Positions 7,842 through 17,001 of a DNA stretch of 64,000 nucleotides are shown piece after piece; the first letter of the stretch is position 1, and each line of letters starts with the position of its first letter. The position numbers and the translations under genes are program-made. The stretch comes from Murimonas intestini. Lineage in GTDB: Bacteria; Bacillota; Clostridia; Lachnospirales; Lachnospiraceae. The DNA lies in NCBI RefSeq assembly GCF_024622195.1, contig NZ_JANKBI010000002.1, positions 1-64,000 of the forward strand. The letters run 5' to 3'. The notes under the pieces are model-generated. The model did no database searches and had not been told where the DNA came from. It worked only from the letters and a program-made list of their open reading frames with translations.

Positions 7842-9302
7842 ATGCCAGAAGAAGTAACTATCAGTGAACAGCAAAAGAAAGAGGATAAAAAACGTTTAAA
7901 GCTGTTAAAAGTCCTGTGGCCGGCCTCGGAGCTGGGGGGAGGCTTTAATAAAGCCTACTTTTCAACGTATGCCCCATTCCTGTATACAAATGTATATCTG
8001 CTCTCGGCTGCTTTCTCAGGCTTCCTCAGTCTTGTCCAGACGATCGTGGGGTGGATAGGAGGGCCTATATTCGGCACATTTCTGGACCGTTTCTCATTTA
8101 AGAAGGCGAAATATTATCCATTCATCATTGGAGGTACCATTGTAGTCTACAGCGCCTGGATGCTTCTGTTCGCACTGCCTGCCCTGGGAGTGTCGGGAGC
8201 CAATACGGGGATCGTGGCACTGATACTCTCAGTAGTGATTGCCATATTTGGTCCTGTATCAGCCACACCTATAGCGGCTGTATATCCGCTGCTTTCCACA
8301 AATCCTTCTGACAGACAGTTTTTTGCCATGTTCCAGAAGATCGGCCGTGACGGTGGAAAGACTGTATTCGGATATATCATCCCTCTTGTACTTGTAGCTT
8401 TTACAGCGTCAATGGGTGAGACAAATGCATATGCAGTGCTGGGCCTGATCATCGGACTGATCACCATTGCTTTCTACGTAGCCCTGGCCATCGGACTGAG
8501 AGGATCATACGTAGAACGCAATGCCATCGCCAGAAGCCGGACAGCTACAGGGGAAAAGAAAAAGAATATCCCGCTGTCTACTATGTTCAAGACAGTTTTC
8601 ACTAACAAAGCTCTCCTTTCAATGTTTGCATTTATGGCAATCCACAAAGGCTACTATTTTGTATATGTGACATGCGCTACATATATTTTTACATATGTAT
8701 TTGGCGATTTCAGTTATATGGCAACATTTATGGTGGTATTTAACCTGGCCGCCATCATAGGCGTAATGTTTGGACCACTGTGGAAAAAGATATTCAAAGA
8801 GACAAAGAGATGCTTTTCCATGTGTATGATCACCCATGTGGCAGTGGTGGGAATCCTGGCCCTGACCTTTAAGAACCTCACTGCATACAGCTTTATCGCT
8901 ATCTTTGCTGTTTCCAGCTTTTTCATGGGCATGCTGGAGAACTATATTATGCCGATGTTTGCCGCTGCGTCTGATTACGGCGCATGGAAGACAGGCAACC
9001 GCCTGGACGGCATTACAATGTCGATCTATTCTCTGACAATAACCTCAGGCGTCCTGATCGCTACCTTTATCAGAAGCGGTGTCCTTATGGCGGTCAACCT
9101 GGATGCTGTGACAGCAGGCGGGGAAATCACATCTGCATTTGTGGGCGGGCTTGGAAACCTGTTCTCCTGGATCCCGTTTGTCATGTCGCTTTTGTCTCTT
9201 GTGTTTGTGCTTCTGTTCCCTCTCAATGATAAGAGGATCGCACAGATCAATGAAGATATTGCAGCGGGGATAACAGCGAAAGATTCTACACTGAAATTAT
9301 AA
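7842..9302 (+). CDS. GPH/MFS-type cation symporter
   Basis: This 486-residue protein has about twelve hydrophobic segments. It matches the glycoside-pentoside-hexuronide:cation symporter branch of the MFS (MelB/XynB-like): an early GGPIFGTFLDRFSFKKAKYYP loop between helices 2 and 3 and a late DYGAWKTGNRLDG motif. ATG follows AAAGGGGG. It likely imports a glycoside or other small organic substrate with Na+ or H+. As the first gene of the methyltransferase operon, it may import the methylated or methoxylated substrate (inference). Confidence 0.88.
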   Translation: MPEEVTISEQQKKEDKKRLKLLKVLWPASELGGGFNKAYFSTYAPFLYTNVYLLSAAFSGFLSLVQTIVGWIGGPIFGTFLDRFSFKKAKYYPFIIGGTIVVYSAWMLLFALPALGVSGANTGIVALILSVVIAIFGPVSATPIAAVYPLLSTNPSDRQFFAMFQKIGRDGGKTVFGYIIPLVLVAFTASMGETNAYAVLGLIIGLITIAFYVALAIGLRGSYVERNAIARSRTATGEKKKNIPLSTMFKTVFTNKALLSMFAFMAIHKGYYFVYVTCATYIFTYVFGDFSYMATFMVVFNLAAIIGVMFGPLWKKIFKETKRCFSMCMITHVAVVGILALTFKNLTAYSFIAIFAVSSFFMGMLENYIMPMFAAASDYGAWKTGNRLDGITMSIYSLTITSGVLIATFIRSGVLMAVNLDAVTAGGEITSAFVGGLGNLFSWIPFVMSLLSLVFVLLFPLNDKRIAQINEDIAAGITAKDSTLKL

Positions 9303-9391
9303 AAAACATAACTGTACAGTACCTTCACAGTTATATGCAAAATCTATTTAAAACCGCCTTTGGCGATGGAATTTAAATGAGGAGGATTAAT

Positions 9392-10810
9392 ATGGCAGCA
9401 GTAAATGAAAATTCCGGCAAAAGTAATTTGATCAGCCTTCTGGCAGCTGCCGTCCTGCTGGCAGGGGCGATATTCCTGCCGGGTATGGGAAGCTTTTCTA
9501 AAGAGATGGTAAGCGCGGCCTGTCTGATCCTTTTTGCGGTGCTGCTCTGGGTCAGGCAGCCGATACCCATAGGGATATCCAGCCTGCTGGTAGTGATACT
9601 GGAACCGCTCCTGGGCCTGATGCCTTCTATGTCGGCGGCCTTTGCGGGCTATGCAAATCCTTCCCACTATTTTACGATCGCCTCCTTCGGCGTGGCGATC
9701 GCTATCAGGAAGACGAGTATATCTGCCAGGCTGCTCAAGAAGCTGCTTGAAATATGCCGGGGAAATGCAAAGAAGATCATATTTGCATTTATGCTTCTTA
9801 CATATCTGATATCCATGATCATGAGCGATATCGCGGCAGTAGTTATCTTTCTGGCCTTTGCCCTCAGCCTTCTGGAAATACTCAGGGAGGAGTGGGGTGA
9901 GGAGCAGGAGAGAAGGCTTGGCAAGGTGCTTTTGCTGTCCCTGCCCCTGGCATCTGTGATAGGGGGGACGGCAACTCCTATGGGATCTACAGTAAATGTA
10001 CTTGCCCTGAATCTTTTGAAGGACAATGCCGGGATACATGTGACTTTTCTGCAGTGGTGCGTGGCGGGGCTTCCCATATCCCTGGTCCTGCTGGTGGCTG
10101 CCTGGCTGATCCTGATATGGTTCTACCGTGTGGAGGCGCTTCCAGGCAAGGTGACTGAGAAGTTCATCGAGAAGATACAGAGGGAAAAGAAGAGCCATCC
10201 TGCGGAGAAGAAGATACTTGTAATAGTAGGGCTTATGATCGTGGCCTGGGTGGCAGGCACATGGGTCACTGCCTTAAATACGACTACAGTGGCGGTGATA
10301 GGGCTGGCCTGTATGGTGCTGCCCCAGGTGAATGCTTTCTCGTGGAAAGAATTCAGGGATGGAGTCCCCTGGGAGATCCCTCTGATGGGAGGAGCCACTG
10401 TATCACTGGGGACACTGGCCAAGGATACCGGGCTGGTACAATTGGCGGCGGACAGGATCACATCGGCATTTCCGGGCATGGGTGCAATGTCAATGGTGGT
10501 GATGCTGGGGCTGCTGGTAACTCTCGTACTGCTGGTGATCCCTGTGGGTCCTGCAGCTGTCTCTATGCTGATAATACCTGTCTATACAATGGCGGAGGCC
10601 CTGCATTTAAATCCTGTCATGGCAGTCATAACAGTGGGGATCTTTGCTTCAAATTCAACCATACTGCCCCTGAATGCGGTAGTACTGATGTCCTACACAA
10701 AGGGATACTGGAAGATCAAAGAGCTGGCTAAGGCAGGGATCATTATCTCTGTGCTTTGGATCATCCTGGCGGCTCTGTGGATACCGTTTGTCTCAGGAGC
10801 TATGTATTAA
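9392..10810 (+). CDS. SLC13/DASS-family anion symporter
   Basis: This 472-residue membrane protein has the two SLC13 repeat signatures: GTATPMGSTVNVLAL near residue 200 and ASNSTILPLNAVVLM near 430. The family carries dicarboxylates, sulfate or related anions with Na+. An upstream in-frame ATG at 9377 overlaps the ribosome site, so ATG 9392, with AGGAGG at 9380-9385, is the better start. It stands between the GPH symporter and the methyltransferase genes. It could import a carboxylated substrate or export its demethylated product; the sequence does not say which. Confidence 0.85.
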   Translation: MAAVNENSGKSNLISLLAAAVLLAGAIFLPGMGSFSKEMVSAACLILFAVLLWVRQPIPIGISSLLVVILEPLLGLMPSMSAAFAGYANPSHYFTIASFGVAIAIRKTSISARLLKKLLEICRGNAKKIIFAFMLLTYLISMIMSDIAAVVIFLAFALSLLEILREEWGEEQERRLGKVLLLSLPLASVIGGTATPMGSTVNVLALNLLKDNAGIHVTFLQWCVAGLPISLVLLVAAWLILIWFYRVEALPGKVTEKFIEKIQREKKSHPAEKKILVIVGLMIVAWVAGTWVTALNTTTVAVIGLACMVLPQVNAFSWKEFRDGVPWEIPLMGGATVSLGTLAKDTGLVQLAADRITSAFPGMGAMSMVVMLGLLVTLVLLVIPVGPAAVSMLIIPVYTMAEALHLNPVMAVITVGIFASNSTILPLNAVVLMSYTKGYWKIKELAKAGIIISVLWIILAALWIPFVSGAMY

Positions 10811-10857
10811 TATGCTGTAAGAAAATAAGACATTCAAAACGAAAAGGAGGCTGTAAT

Positions 10858-12213
10858 ATGGAGGATGCAGTAAAGCTTAGAGAGGAGAGACAGCAGTTAT
10901 TCTGTGATGTCTACGACAATAAGATACCAAAGAGGGTGCCGGTCAATGTAGGGCTTTCTTTAAATGTAGTGGCCGGGTACGCCGGAATATCAGGGAAGGA
11001 AGCCCTCTGGCATCCGGAGAAGCTGGAAAAGGCAGCGGATGAGCTGTGCAGCATGGTTTTCTCAGATGTATGTGTCTATTCGGGCACGATCCTGCTGCCA
11101 GCAAAATACCAGACCCTGGGAGCCAATAACATGAAGGTGAGCAATACAGGATTTATGCAGCACCCGAACCATGTGGGATTCTATCCTGAGGATTACGACG
11201 CATTTATTGAAAATCCTTATGACTGCATAATAGAGCGTGTACTGCCCAGGAATTTTAAGGAGCTGGATACACCGGGAAGGTGCATGTTCGCAGCAGCCCA
11301 GGCTATGACAGCCAGCAATGCGGTGATGGGTGAGAGCATGAAGCTGATAAGGAAGCTGAGTGAGAAATACGGCTATTACAGCGCGGAGCCGGGAACAGGA
11401 ACTGGTGTATATGCACCGCTTGATATACTGACAGATACACTGCGCAGCCTGAGCGGCATGTCCCTTGATATCAGAAGGATGCCGCAGAAGGTGAAGGCGG
11501 CTGTAGAGGCAGTCTATCCGCTGAATTATAAGGTAGGCCTGCCCCAGAAGGTAACAAATTACGGTCATGCATTCTTCCCGCTGCACCTGGCTACCTTCCT
11601 CAAAGAAAAAGATTTTGCAGAGCTCTGGTGGAAGCCGTGGCTTAGGCAGGTGACAGACTATGCATCAATGGGATATCATTCTAACGGATTCTGCGAGCAC
11701 AACTGGATGAGGTATCTGGACTACCTTATGGAGCTTCCGGTAGATACCCAGCTGCAGTTTGAGCAGGGAGACCCTGCAGTGATTAAAGAGAAGCTGGGAA
11801 GAAGATTCATACTGACTGGCCTTTTTCCATTAGGCATACTGCGGACCTGCACCAGGCAGGAATGTATTGACAAGACAAAGGAATTCCTGGACATCATGAT
11901 GCCCCATGGAAAGTTTATTTTCGGATTCGACAAGAGCGCCCTTGTATATGACGACATCAACCTGGACAATCTGATCGCTGTATGTGAGACTGTGCGCGAT
12001 TACGGAGTGTACAGCAATCCGGGAGAGAAGGCAGGCGAGGAATTCCATAAGGAAGATTACGTGCATTCTGAAGTGGGAGCTTTTGAAAGCAAATATTATA
12101 AAACATGGGAGCAGTATCTGGAAGAAAATCCGAACACACCTGAAAGTGCTAAAGATATGATAACCAGGCTGGAGGATGACATAGTTAAATTCGTATACGG
12201 ACTATGCCAGTAG
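10858..12213 (+). CDS. URO-D-fold corrinoid methyltransferase (MT-I type)
   Basis: The 451-residue protein has the uroporphyrinogen decarboxylase (URO-D) TIM-barrel character shared with MtaA/MtbA and related corrinoid methyltransferases. It starts with LREERQQLFCDVYDNKIPKR and has the late ILTGLFPLGILR and HGKFIFGFDKS strands. The start follows AAAAGGAGG. Heme biosynthesis is unlikely: the next gene encodes a corrinoid protein and the rest of the operon is a methyl-transfer set. It probably moves a methyl group from an O- or N-methylated substrate to the corrinoid protein. The substrate is unknown. Confidence 0.82.
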   Translation: MEDAVKLREERQQLFCDVYDNKIPKRVPVNVGLSLNVVAGYAGISGKEALWHPEKLEKAADELCSMVFSDVCVYSGTILLPAKYQTLGANNMKVSNTGFMQHPNHVGFYPEDYDAFIENPYDCIIERVLPRNFKELDTPGRCMFAAAQAMTASNAVMGESMKLIRKLSEKYGYYSAEPGTGTGVYAPLDILTDTLRSLSGMSLDIRRMPQKVKAAVEAVYPLNYKVGLPQKVTNYGHAFFPLHLATFLKEKDFAELWWKPWLRQVTDYASMGYHSNGFCEHNWMRYLDYLMELPVDTQLQFEQGDPAVIKEKLGRRFILTGLFPLGILRTCTRQECIDKTKEFLDIMMPHGKFIFGFDKSALVYDDINLDNLIAVCETVRDYGVYSNPGEKAGEEFHKEDYVHSEVGAFESKYYKTWEQYLEENPNTPESAKDMITRLEDDIVKFVYGLCQ

Positions 12214-12237
12214 AGAGAAAGAAGGAGGTAGAATAGT

Positions 12238-12876
12238 ATGCTGGATTATGAAGCGCTGAAAGAGGCAATGGGGGACCTGGAGGAAGACGTGGTTCTGGAG
12301 ATCATGAATAAAGTGATGGAAGACGGAGGAGAGCAGGCGGGACAGGCCATGAAAGCCTGCCAGGAAGGAATGAATATCGTGGGGGAACGTTTTGCGACCC
12401 AGGAATATTTTGTCTCTGACCTGATTTTTTCCGGAGAGCTTATGAATGAAGCTATGGATATCATCCGCCCGGCCCTTTTGAAATCCACGGGGGAGAGCAT
12501 GGGAAAGATGATCCTGTGCACTGTGGAAGGTGACCTGCATGACATAGGGAAAAATATTGTGAAGGCCATGCTGGAGGCCAGCGGCTTCAGTGTGATCGAT
12601 CTGGGGATCGACGTGAAACCCTCTGACATTGTCAGAACGGCCAAAGAAGAGGGCATTACAATTATAGGGCTGAGCGGTGTGCTGACCCTGGCTATTGACG
12701 CCATGAAAGCCACTGTAGAGGCATTTAAGGATGCAGGCATGCGCCAGGATGTAAAAATCATTATAGGAGGCGCTCCGGTCAACCAGGCCGTATGTGATGT
12801 GGTGGGAGCGGATTCCTGGGCAGTCAATCCTGCCGATACGATCAAAATGTGCAGGGAATGGTCACATGCAGCATAA
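12238..12876 (+). CDS. Corrinoid (B12-binding) methyl-carrier protein 1
   Basis: This 212-residue protein has the two-domain layout of MtaC/MtvC-type corrinoid proteins: an N-terminal helical cap (residues about 1-90) and a B12-binding Rossmann domain. The DLHDIGKNIV motif supplies the lower-axial His at about residue 101, and IIIGGAPVN lies near the C-terminus. It carries the methyl group between the URO-D-type enzyme and the pterin methyltransferase encoded next. ATG follows AGGAGG with seven bases between. Confidence 0.95.
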   Translation: MLDYEALKEAMGDLEEDVVLEIMNKVMEDGGEQAGQAMKACQEGMNIVGERFATQEYFVSDLIFSGELMNEAMDIIRPALLKSTGESMGKMILCTVEGDLHDIGKNIVKAMLEASGFSVIDLGIDVKPSDIVRTAKEEGITIIGLSGVLTLAIDAMKATVEAFKDAGMRQDVKIIIGGAPVNQAVCDVVGADSWAVNPADTIKMCREWSHAA

Positions 12877-12893
12877 ATAAGGGGGCGTTATTT

Positions 12894-13718
12894 GTGATAA
12901 TCATCGGTGAAAAAATAAACGGCGCCATCCCGTCCGTCTGTGCGGCAATTGAAAGGCGGGATGAGGCATTCATCCTGGATCTGGCAGACAAACAGGCCGA
13001 AGCGGGGGCGGCTTATCTGGATATATGTTCCGGCAGGGCGCCTGAGCTGGAGAAGGAGGACATGATCTGGCTAATAGACACTGTCCAGTCCCATACTGAT
13101 ATGCCCCTCTGTGTGGACAGCCCCAACCCACATCTTTTAAAAGAGCTTCTGCCTATGGTCACTCAAAGAGGGATCGTGAATTCAGTCTCCGGGGAAGGGG
13201 ACAAGATGGATGTACTTTTTCCCGCCATCAGTGAAAATGGCTGGGATGTGATAGCACTGACATGTGATGACAGCGGGATAGCGGCTGAGGCTGACAGGAA
13301 GGTAGAAATAGCGGTGCGTATAATTGAGAAGGCCGCCTCTTTTGGGATTGCGCCGGAGCGAATCTATATTGATCCTCTTGTATTATCGCTCTCAGCGGTG
13401 AATGATTCCGTCATAAATTTCCTGGACGCTGTGAAGGAGATAAAGAGGAGGTATCCCGGGGTAAAGATAACTTCAGGCCTCTCGAATGTTTCTTATGGGA
13501 TGCCCTGCAGGAAAGCTGTGAACCAGTTTTTCCTGGCATTGGCCATGTATGCGGGAATGGATTCAGCCATTGCCGATCCAGCAAACAGGGATATCTATAC
13601 TGCAGTGCTGGCTGTGGAAGCCCTCCTGGGCAGGGACAGGTTCTGCAGAAGATATAACCGTGCTTACCGGGCCGGACGAATAGGGCCTGTGAGAGAAGGA
13701 CAGGAGAAGTCAAAATGA
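12894..13718 (+). CDS. Methyltetrahydrofolate:corrinoid methyltransferase (MT-II type)
   Basis: The 274-residue protein has the pterin-binding (DHPS-like) TIM barrel of AcsE/MtvA: IIIGEKING at the start, AGAAYLDICSG, PLCVDSPN, and IDPLVLSLS with GLSNVSYGMPCR. It would transfer the methyl group from the corrinoid protein to tetrahydrofolate, feeding acetogenesis. The open frame reaches back to 12849 inside the previous gene. GTG 12894 is preferred because AAGGGGG lies eight bases before it and homologous sequence begins at once. It overlaps the next gene by four bases (ATGA). Confidence 0.9.
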   Translation: MIIIGEKINGAIPSVCAAIERRDEAFILDLADKQAEAGAAYLDICSGRAPELEKEDMIWLIDTVQSHTDMPLCVDSPNPHLLKELLPMVTQRGIVNSVSGEGDKMDVLFPAISENGWDVIALTCDDSGIAAEADRKVEIAVRIIEKAASFGIAPERIYIDPLVLSLSAVNDSVINFLDAVKEIKRRYPGVKITSGLSNVSYGMPCRKAVNQFFLALAMYAGMDSAIADPANRDIYTAVLAVEALLGRDRFCRRYNRAYRAGRIGPVREGQEKSK

Positions 13719-14383
13719 CAGGAACAGTCATAATAGCCTGCAGTGTCCTTCAGGATGAGCTTGACATGGTTTTTGAGGAGCTGGGATATTCCTTTCCATG
13801 TATATGGATACCCCAGGGACTCCACAATACTCCGGAGCTTTTAAGGGAGAAGCTGCAGGAGATACTCGACAGTATCAGCCATGCCGGCAGGATCATCCTC
13901 TGCATGGGTTATTGTGGAAATGCAGTTCTGGGACTGAAAAACGGCAGCTGTGAGCTGGTGATGCCAAAGGTGGAGGATTGTATCACCCTTCTTCTGGGCA
14001 GCCAGGAAAGGCGCAGGAAAATGACTGAGGAAGAAGGGACATATTTCCTGACGAAAGGATGGATACAGGGAGGACGCACCATCTGGAATGAGTATGAACA
14101 TCTGAAGATGCGCTGCGGGGCAGTCAGGGCCGTCCGGCTGCTCCGGGAAATGATGAAGAATTACAGCAGGCTGGTCATACTGGATACAGGAGCGTATAAA
14201 ATATCCGAGGTGCGGGGGGAAGCTGAGAAGACGGCGGATATCCTCGCACTGAGGTGCCAGACGGCAGAAGGTACAGTAGAGTATTTAAAAGAGCTGGTCA
14301 GCGGCCCGTGGCCCGAACAGCGTTTTCTGACCGTTCCAGCGGGTATGACGGTCACGGAGGAAGCTTTGACAGACGCTCCTTGA
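13715..14383 (+). CDS. DUF1638-type protein of the methyltransferase operon
   Basis: This 222-residue protein begins with a strand and Cys (GTVIIACSVLQDEL). It contains CMGYCGNAVLGLKNG, PKVEDCITLLLGS and a late LVILDTGAY, features of the DUF1638 family. Conserved Cys residues and a Rossmann-like alternation suggest cofactor or metal handling, but the function is unknown. Family members are often found beside corrinoid methyltransferase genes. It is translationally coupled to the previous gene by an ATGA overlap, which ties its job to the methyl-transfer chain. Confidence 0.75.
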   Translation: MTGTVIIACSVLQDELDMVFEELGYSFPCIWIPQGLHNTPELLREKLQEILDSISHAGRIILCMGYCGNAVLGLKNGSCELVMPKVEDCITLLLGSQERRRKMTEEEGTYFLTKGWIQGGRTIWNEYEHLKMRCGAVRAVRLLREMMKNYSRLVILDTGAYKISEVRGEAEKTADILALRCQTAEGTVEYLKELVSGPWPEQRFLTVPAGMTVTEEALTDAP

Positions 14384-14435
14384 TTGATAATGCAGCTGTT
14401 ATTTGATATAATGGAACCCGACAGGAGGGGTTCTT

Positions 14436-15107
14436 ATGGATGAAAAAGTAACGGCTGTGTTTTGTGCGGTGGACGAAGGAGATACTAAAAATATCAGCCG
14501 TATCGTAAAGGAGGCGCTGGGGGCAGGTTATTCAGCTGAAGAGATCATGAACAGCGCAATGATGCCTGCTATGGAAGCTGTGGGGGAAAAGTTTCATCGA
14601 AATGAGTATTTTGTGTCTGACATGCTGCTCTCTGCTAAAACAATGAAGAAAGGGATCGCCGTCCTGAAGCCTTATTTGGGCGGGAGTGCGGATGACAGCC
14701 CCGGAAATGTGATAATCGGAACAGTTTCGGGGGATCTTCATGACATCGGCAAAGATATCGTGGCAGCCATGCTCAGAGCCAGCGGATTTAATGTGCTGGA
14801 TCTGGGGGTGGATGTATCGGGGGATGAATTTGTGGAAGCAGCGGAGAAGAACAGGGATGTGGATATTGTAGCAGTATCCGCTCTGCTGACAGCCACTCTG
14901 CCTGCGATGAAGAAAATAGTGTCAGAACTAAATGCAGTGAAAGAAAGACGGAAATTCAAAATTATGGTGGGCGGTGCGCCTGTCACAGAAAAGTTTGCTG
15001 CTTCTATAAAAGCTGATGCCTATTCGGAAGATGCTCCGGAGGCTGTAAAGGCTGCCAGGCGTCTGATGCAGGAGCTTAAAGAAGAACGGAGGGCAGGCGC
15101 AGATTAA
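14436..15107 (+). CDS. Corrinoid (B12-binding) methyl-carrier protein 2
   Basis: This is a second corrinoid carrier of 223 residues, diverged from the first. It has the helical cap, then DLHDIGKDIV with the axial His at about residue 102, LDLGVDV, and a C-terminal GGAPVTEKFA. The start follows CAGGAGGGG. The preceding 52 bases include a TATAAT-like site (about 14406), so an internal promoter is possible. Two carriers in one operon suggest either two substrates or a carrier dedicated to each methyltransferase step. Confidence 0.93.
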   Translation: MDEKVTAVFCAVDEGDTKNISRIVKEALGAGYSAEEIMNSAMMPAMEAVGEKFHRNEYFVSDMLLSAKTMKKGIAVLKPYLGGSADDSPGNVIIGTVSGDLHDIGKDIVAAMLRASGFNVLDLGVDVSGDEFVEAAEKNRDVDIVAVSALLTATLPAMKKIVSELNAVKERRKFKIMVGGAPVTEKFAASIKADAYSEDAPEAVKAARRLMQELKEERRAGAD

Positions 15108-15127
15108 GGAAGAGGGGGAAGGTGTTT

Positions 15128-16756
15128 ATGAAAAATTACAGGATACGCATCTGTCCTTCAAATAAGAGCATTTTAGTGCAGGAGGGAACTACGCTTCTGG
15201 AGGCCCTGCGGATGTCAGGGGAGAAGCCGGACGCTCCCTGCGGCGGGAGGGGGACCTGCGGAAAATGTCAGGTGACAGTTCTGGCGGAGGGTTTCAGGAA
15301 AGTGTGCCGCGCCTGCCAGACTGTGGTGGATCAGGATATGACAGTGGAACTGCCGGAAAAAGGAAACAGGGCGCAGATCCTGTCTGAGGGGCGCAGGCAG
15401 AAGGTGGAAGTACTGCCCGGCCTGGACTTCATGGAGGGGGAGCAACCTGAGAGCGGCAGATGGTGTCTGATGTCATTTGATATTGGCACAACTACAATTG
15501 CCGGATATCTGATGGATGGGATAACAGGCGAAGAGCTGGCACGTGACAGCTGCTTAAATTCCCAGATCCAGTTCGGCGCCGATGTTATCAGCCGTGCTGT
15601 CATGGCTGTGGAGGAAGGTACAGAACGTCTGACAGCCTCAGTCCGCAGTGATATAAACGGGCTGGCGGCTTCTCTTGCCCAAAAGGGCGGCATTTTGCCT
15701 GAGGATGTGGCTCTTGTCTCAGTGGTGGGGAATTCCTGCATGCATCATTTATTTCTGGGGATTACGCCGAAAGGGCTGCTGAAGATCCCTTATATGCCGG
15801 AAGTGACAGAAGGACTGCGGATCCCTGCGGCAGACTGCCGGATCAAGGTAAACAGCAAGGCAGAGCTTCTGATGCTTCCTAATATTGCAGGGTTTGTGGG
15901 TGCAGATACAGCTGCCTGTATGCTGTGGGCAGGCTTTGACAGGATCGGGTCTATGACACTTCTGCTGGATATTGGGACAAACGGTGAGATGGTCCTGGGA
16001 AACAAGGACCGTGCAGTCTCATGCTCTACGGCTGCGGGACCTGCTTTCGAGGGTGCCAGGATCGAGTGCGGCATGAGGGGAAAGGAAGGAGCCATCGACC
16101 ATGTGTTCATGGAGGATGGACATCTGTCTTATACTGTGATAGGAGGCGGCAGGCCGGAGGGCATATGCGGTTCAGGTCTTCTGGATGCAGCGGCTTTTCT
16201 GATGAAGAGCGGATTTCTGCTGCCGTCAGGCAGGATGCAGAAAAAGGAGAAGTTAAATACACCGGAATCTGTCATATATAAGGACAGGATAAGGGAGATC
16301 GGCAAAAGGCAGGCTTTTGTACTTGCAGAAGAGGGGGAAACTGCCGATGGAAGGCCTGTATACATATCCCAGAAGGATATCAGGGAGCTTCAGCTGGGGA
16401 AAGGGGCGATTGCATCAGGTATCAGCCTGCTCTGCCGTGAGCTTGGCATTCAGGTACAGGAGATTGAGCAGGTCATGATAGCGGGGGCTTTTGGAAATTA
16501 TATGGACCCGCGCAGTGCATGTGAGGTGGGGATGATCCCATCCTGTCTCCTGGATAAAATAATATCAGTGGGAAATGCGGCAGGCGAGGGCGCCAGGATC
16601 GCCGTGTTAAACAGGGAGGAATATGAGAGGAGCAAAAGGATGGCAGCCTCAGTAGAATTTCTGGAGCTGGCGTCAGATTCGCTGTTCCAGAAGATATTTA
16701 TTCAGAACCTGGACTTTCCGGAGCAGGGGGGTAAAAAGAATTGTCAAAGTTTTTGA
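15128..16756 (+). CDS. Reductive activator of corrinoid proteins (RACo/RamA-like)
   Basis: The N-terminal 90 residues form a [2Fe-2S] ferredoxin domain with the cysteine cluster CGGRGTCGKC from residue 38 and a fourth Cys near 60. The rest is an ASKHA-type ATPase domain (DUF4445) with SFDIGTTTIAGYL, LLDIGTNGEMVLG, and GAFGNYMDP. Such proteins use ATP to return inactive Co(II) corrinoid to Co(I). ATG 15128 is preferred to GTG 15122, which lies on the ribosome site AGGGGGAAGG. It is the last gene of the operon. Confidence 0.95.
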   Translation: MKNYRIRICPSNKSILVQEGTTLLEALRMSGEKPDAPCGGRGTCGKCQVTVLAEGFRKVCRACQTVVDQDMTVELPEKGNRAQILSEGRRQKVEVLPGLDFMEGEQPESGRWCLMSFDIGTTTIAGYLMDGITGEELARDSCLNSQIQFGADVISRAVMAVEEGTERLTASVRSDINGLAASLAQKGGILPEDVALVSVVGNSCMHHLFLGITPKGLLKIPYMPEVTEGLRIPAADCRIKVNSKAELLMLPNIAGFVGADTAACMLWAGFDRIGSMTLLLDIGTNGEMVLGNKDRAVSCSTAAGPAFEGARIECGMRGKEGAIDHVFMEDGHLSYTVIGGGRPEGICGSGLLDAAAFLMKSGFLLPSGRMQKKEKLNTPESVIYKDRIREIGKRQAFVLAEEGETADGRPVYISQKDIRELQLGKGAIASGISLLCRELGIQVQEIEQVMIAGAFGNYMDPRSACEVGMIPSCLLDKIISVGNAAGEGARIAVLNREEYERSKRMAASVEFLELASDSLFQKIFIQNLDFPEQGGKKNCQSF

Positions 16757-16775
16757 AAAAATTTAAAAAAAGTTG

Positions 16776-16804
16776 TTGACTTCTGGAAAAAGTAATGCTA
16801 TAAT
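16776..16804 (+). promoter_or_regulatory. Promoter of tRNA-Leu(AAG)
   Basis: TTGACT (16776-16781) and TATAAT (16799-16804) are separated by exactly 17 bases, about 43 bases before the mature tRNA. Confidence 0.85.
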
Positions 16805-16846
16805 TCCTTTTGTTCGCAGGGAAGAGCACTGCGGACCACAACAAAA

Positions 16847-16930
16847 GCGGGAGTGCTGGAATTGGCAGACAGGCTAGACTAAGGATCTAGTGTTGGCAAC
16901 GACGTGTGGGTTCAAGTCCCATCTCCCGCA
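16847..16930 (+). tRNA. tRNA-Leu (anticodon AAG)
   Basis: This is an 84-nt class II tRNA. The acceptor stem GCGGGAG pairs with CTCCCGC and the discriminator is A. The D-arm is GCTGGAATTGGCAGA. The anticodon stem CTAGA/TCTAG encloses CTAAGGA, giving anticodon AAG. A long variable arm and GGTTCAAGTCC follow. CCA is not encoded. Confidence 0.94.
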
Positions 16931-16942
16931 GTAGAGCGAGAG

Positions 16943-16970
16943 GCCGTATCCGAATGGATACGGCTTTTTT
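16943..16970 (+). terminator. Terminator after tRNA-Leu(AAG)
   Basis: A 9-bp perfect stem, GCCGTATCC (16943-16951) with GGATACGGC (16956-16964), is followed by six T. Confidence 0.9.
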
Positions 16971-17001
16971 GTTCTATAGGAAACAAAGTTTCCTATAGAA
17001 C
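16971..17001. repeat. Perfect 14-bp palindromic hairpin
   Basis: GTTCTATAGGAAAC (16971-16984) and its exact reverse complement (16988-17001) are separated by AAA. It abuts the T run of the tRNA terminator and is itself flanked by an A run, so it could back up termination on either strand. Confidence 0.75.

Noticed and set aside
10858..12213. Uroporphyrinogen decarboxylase of heme biosynthesis
   Set aside because: The operon consists of corrinoid carriers, a pterin methyltransferase and an activator, and no tetrapyrrole gene is adjacent.
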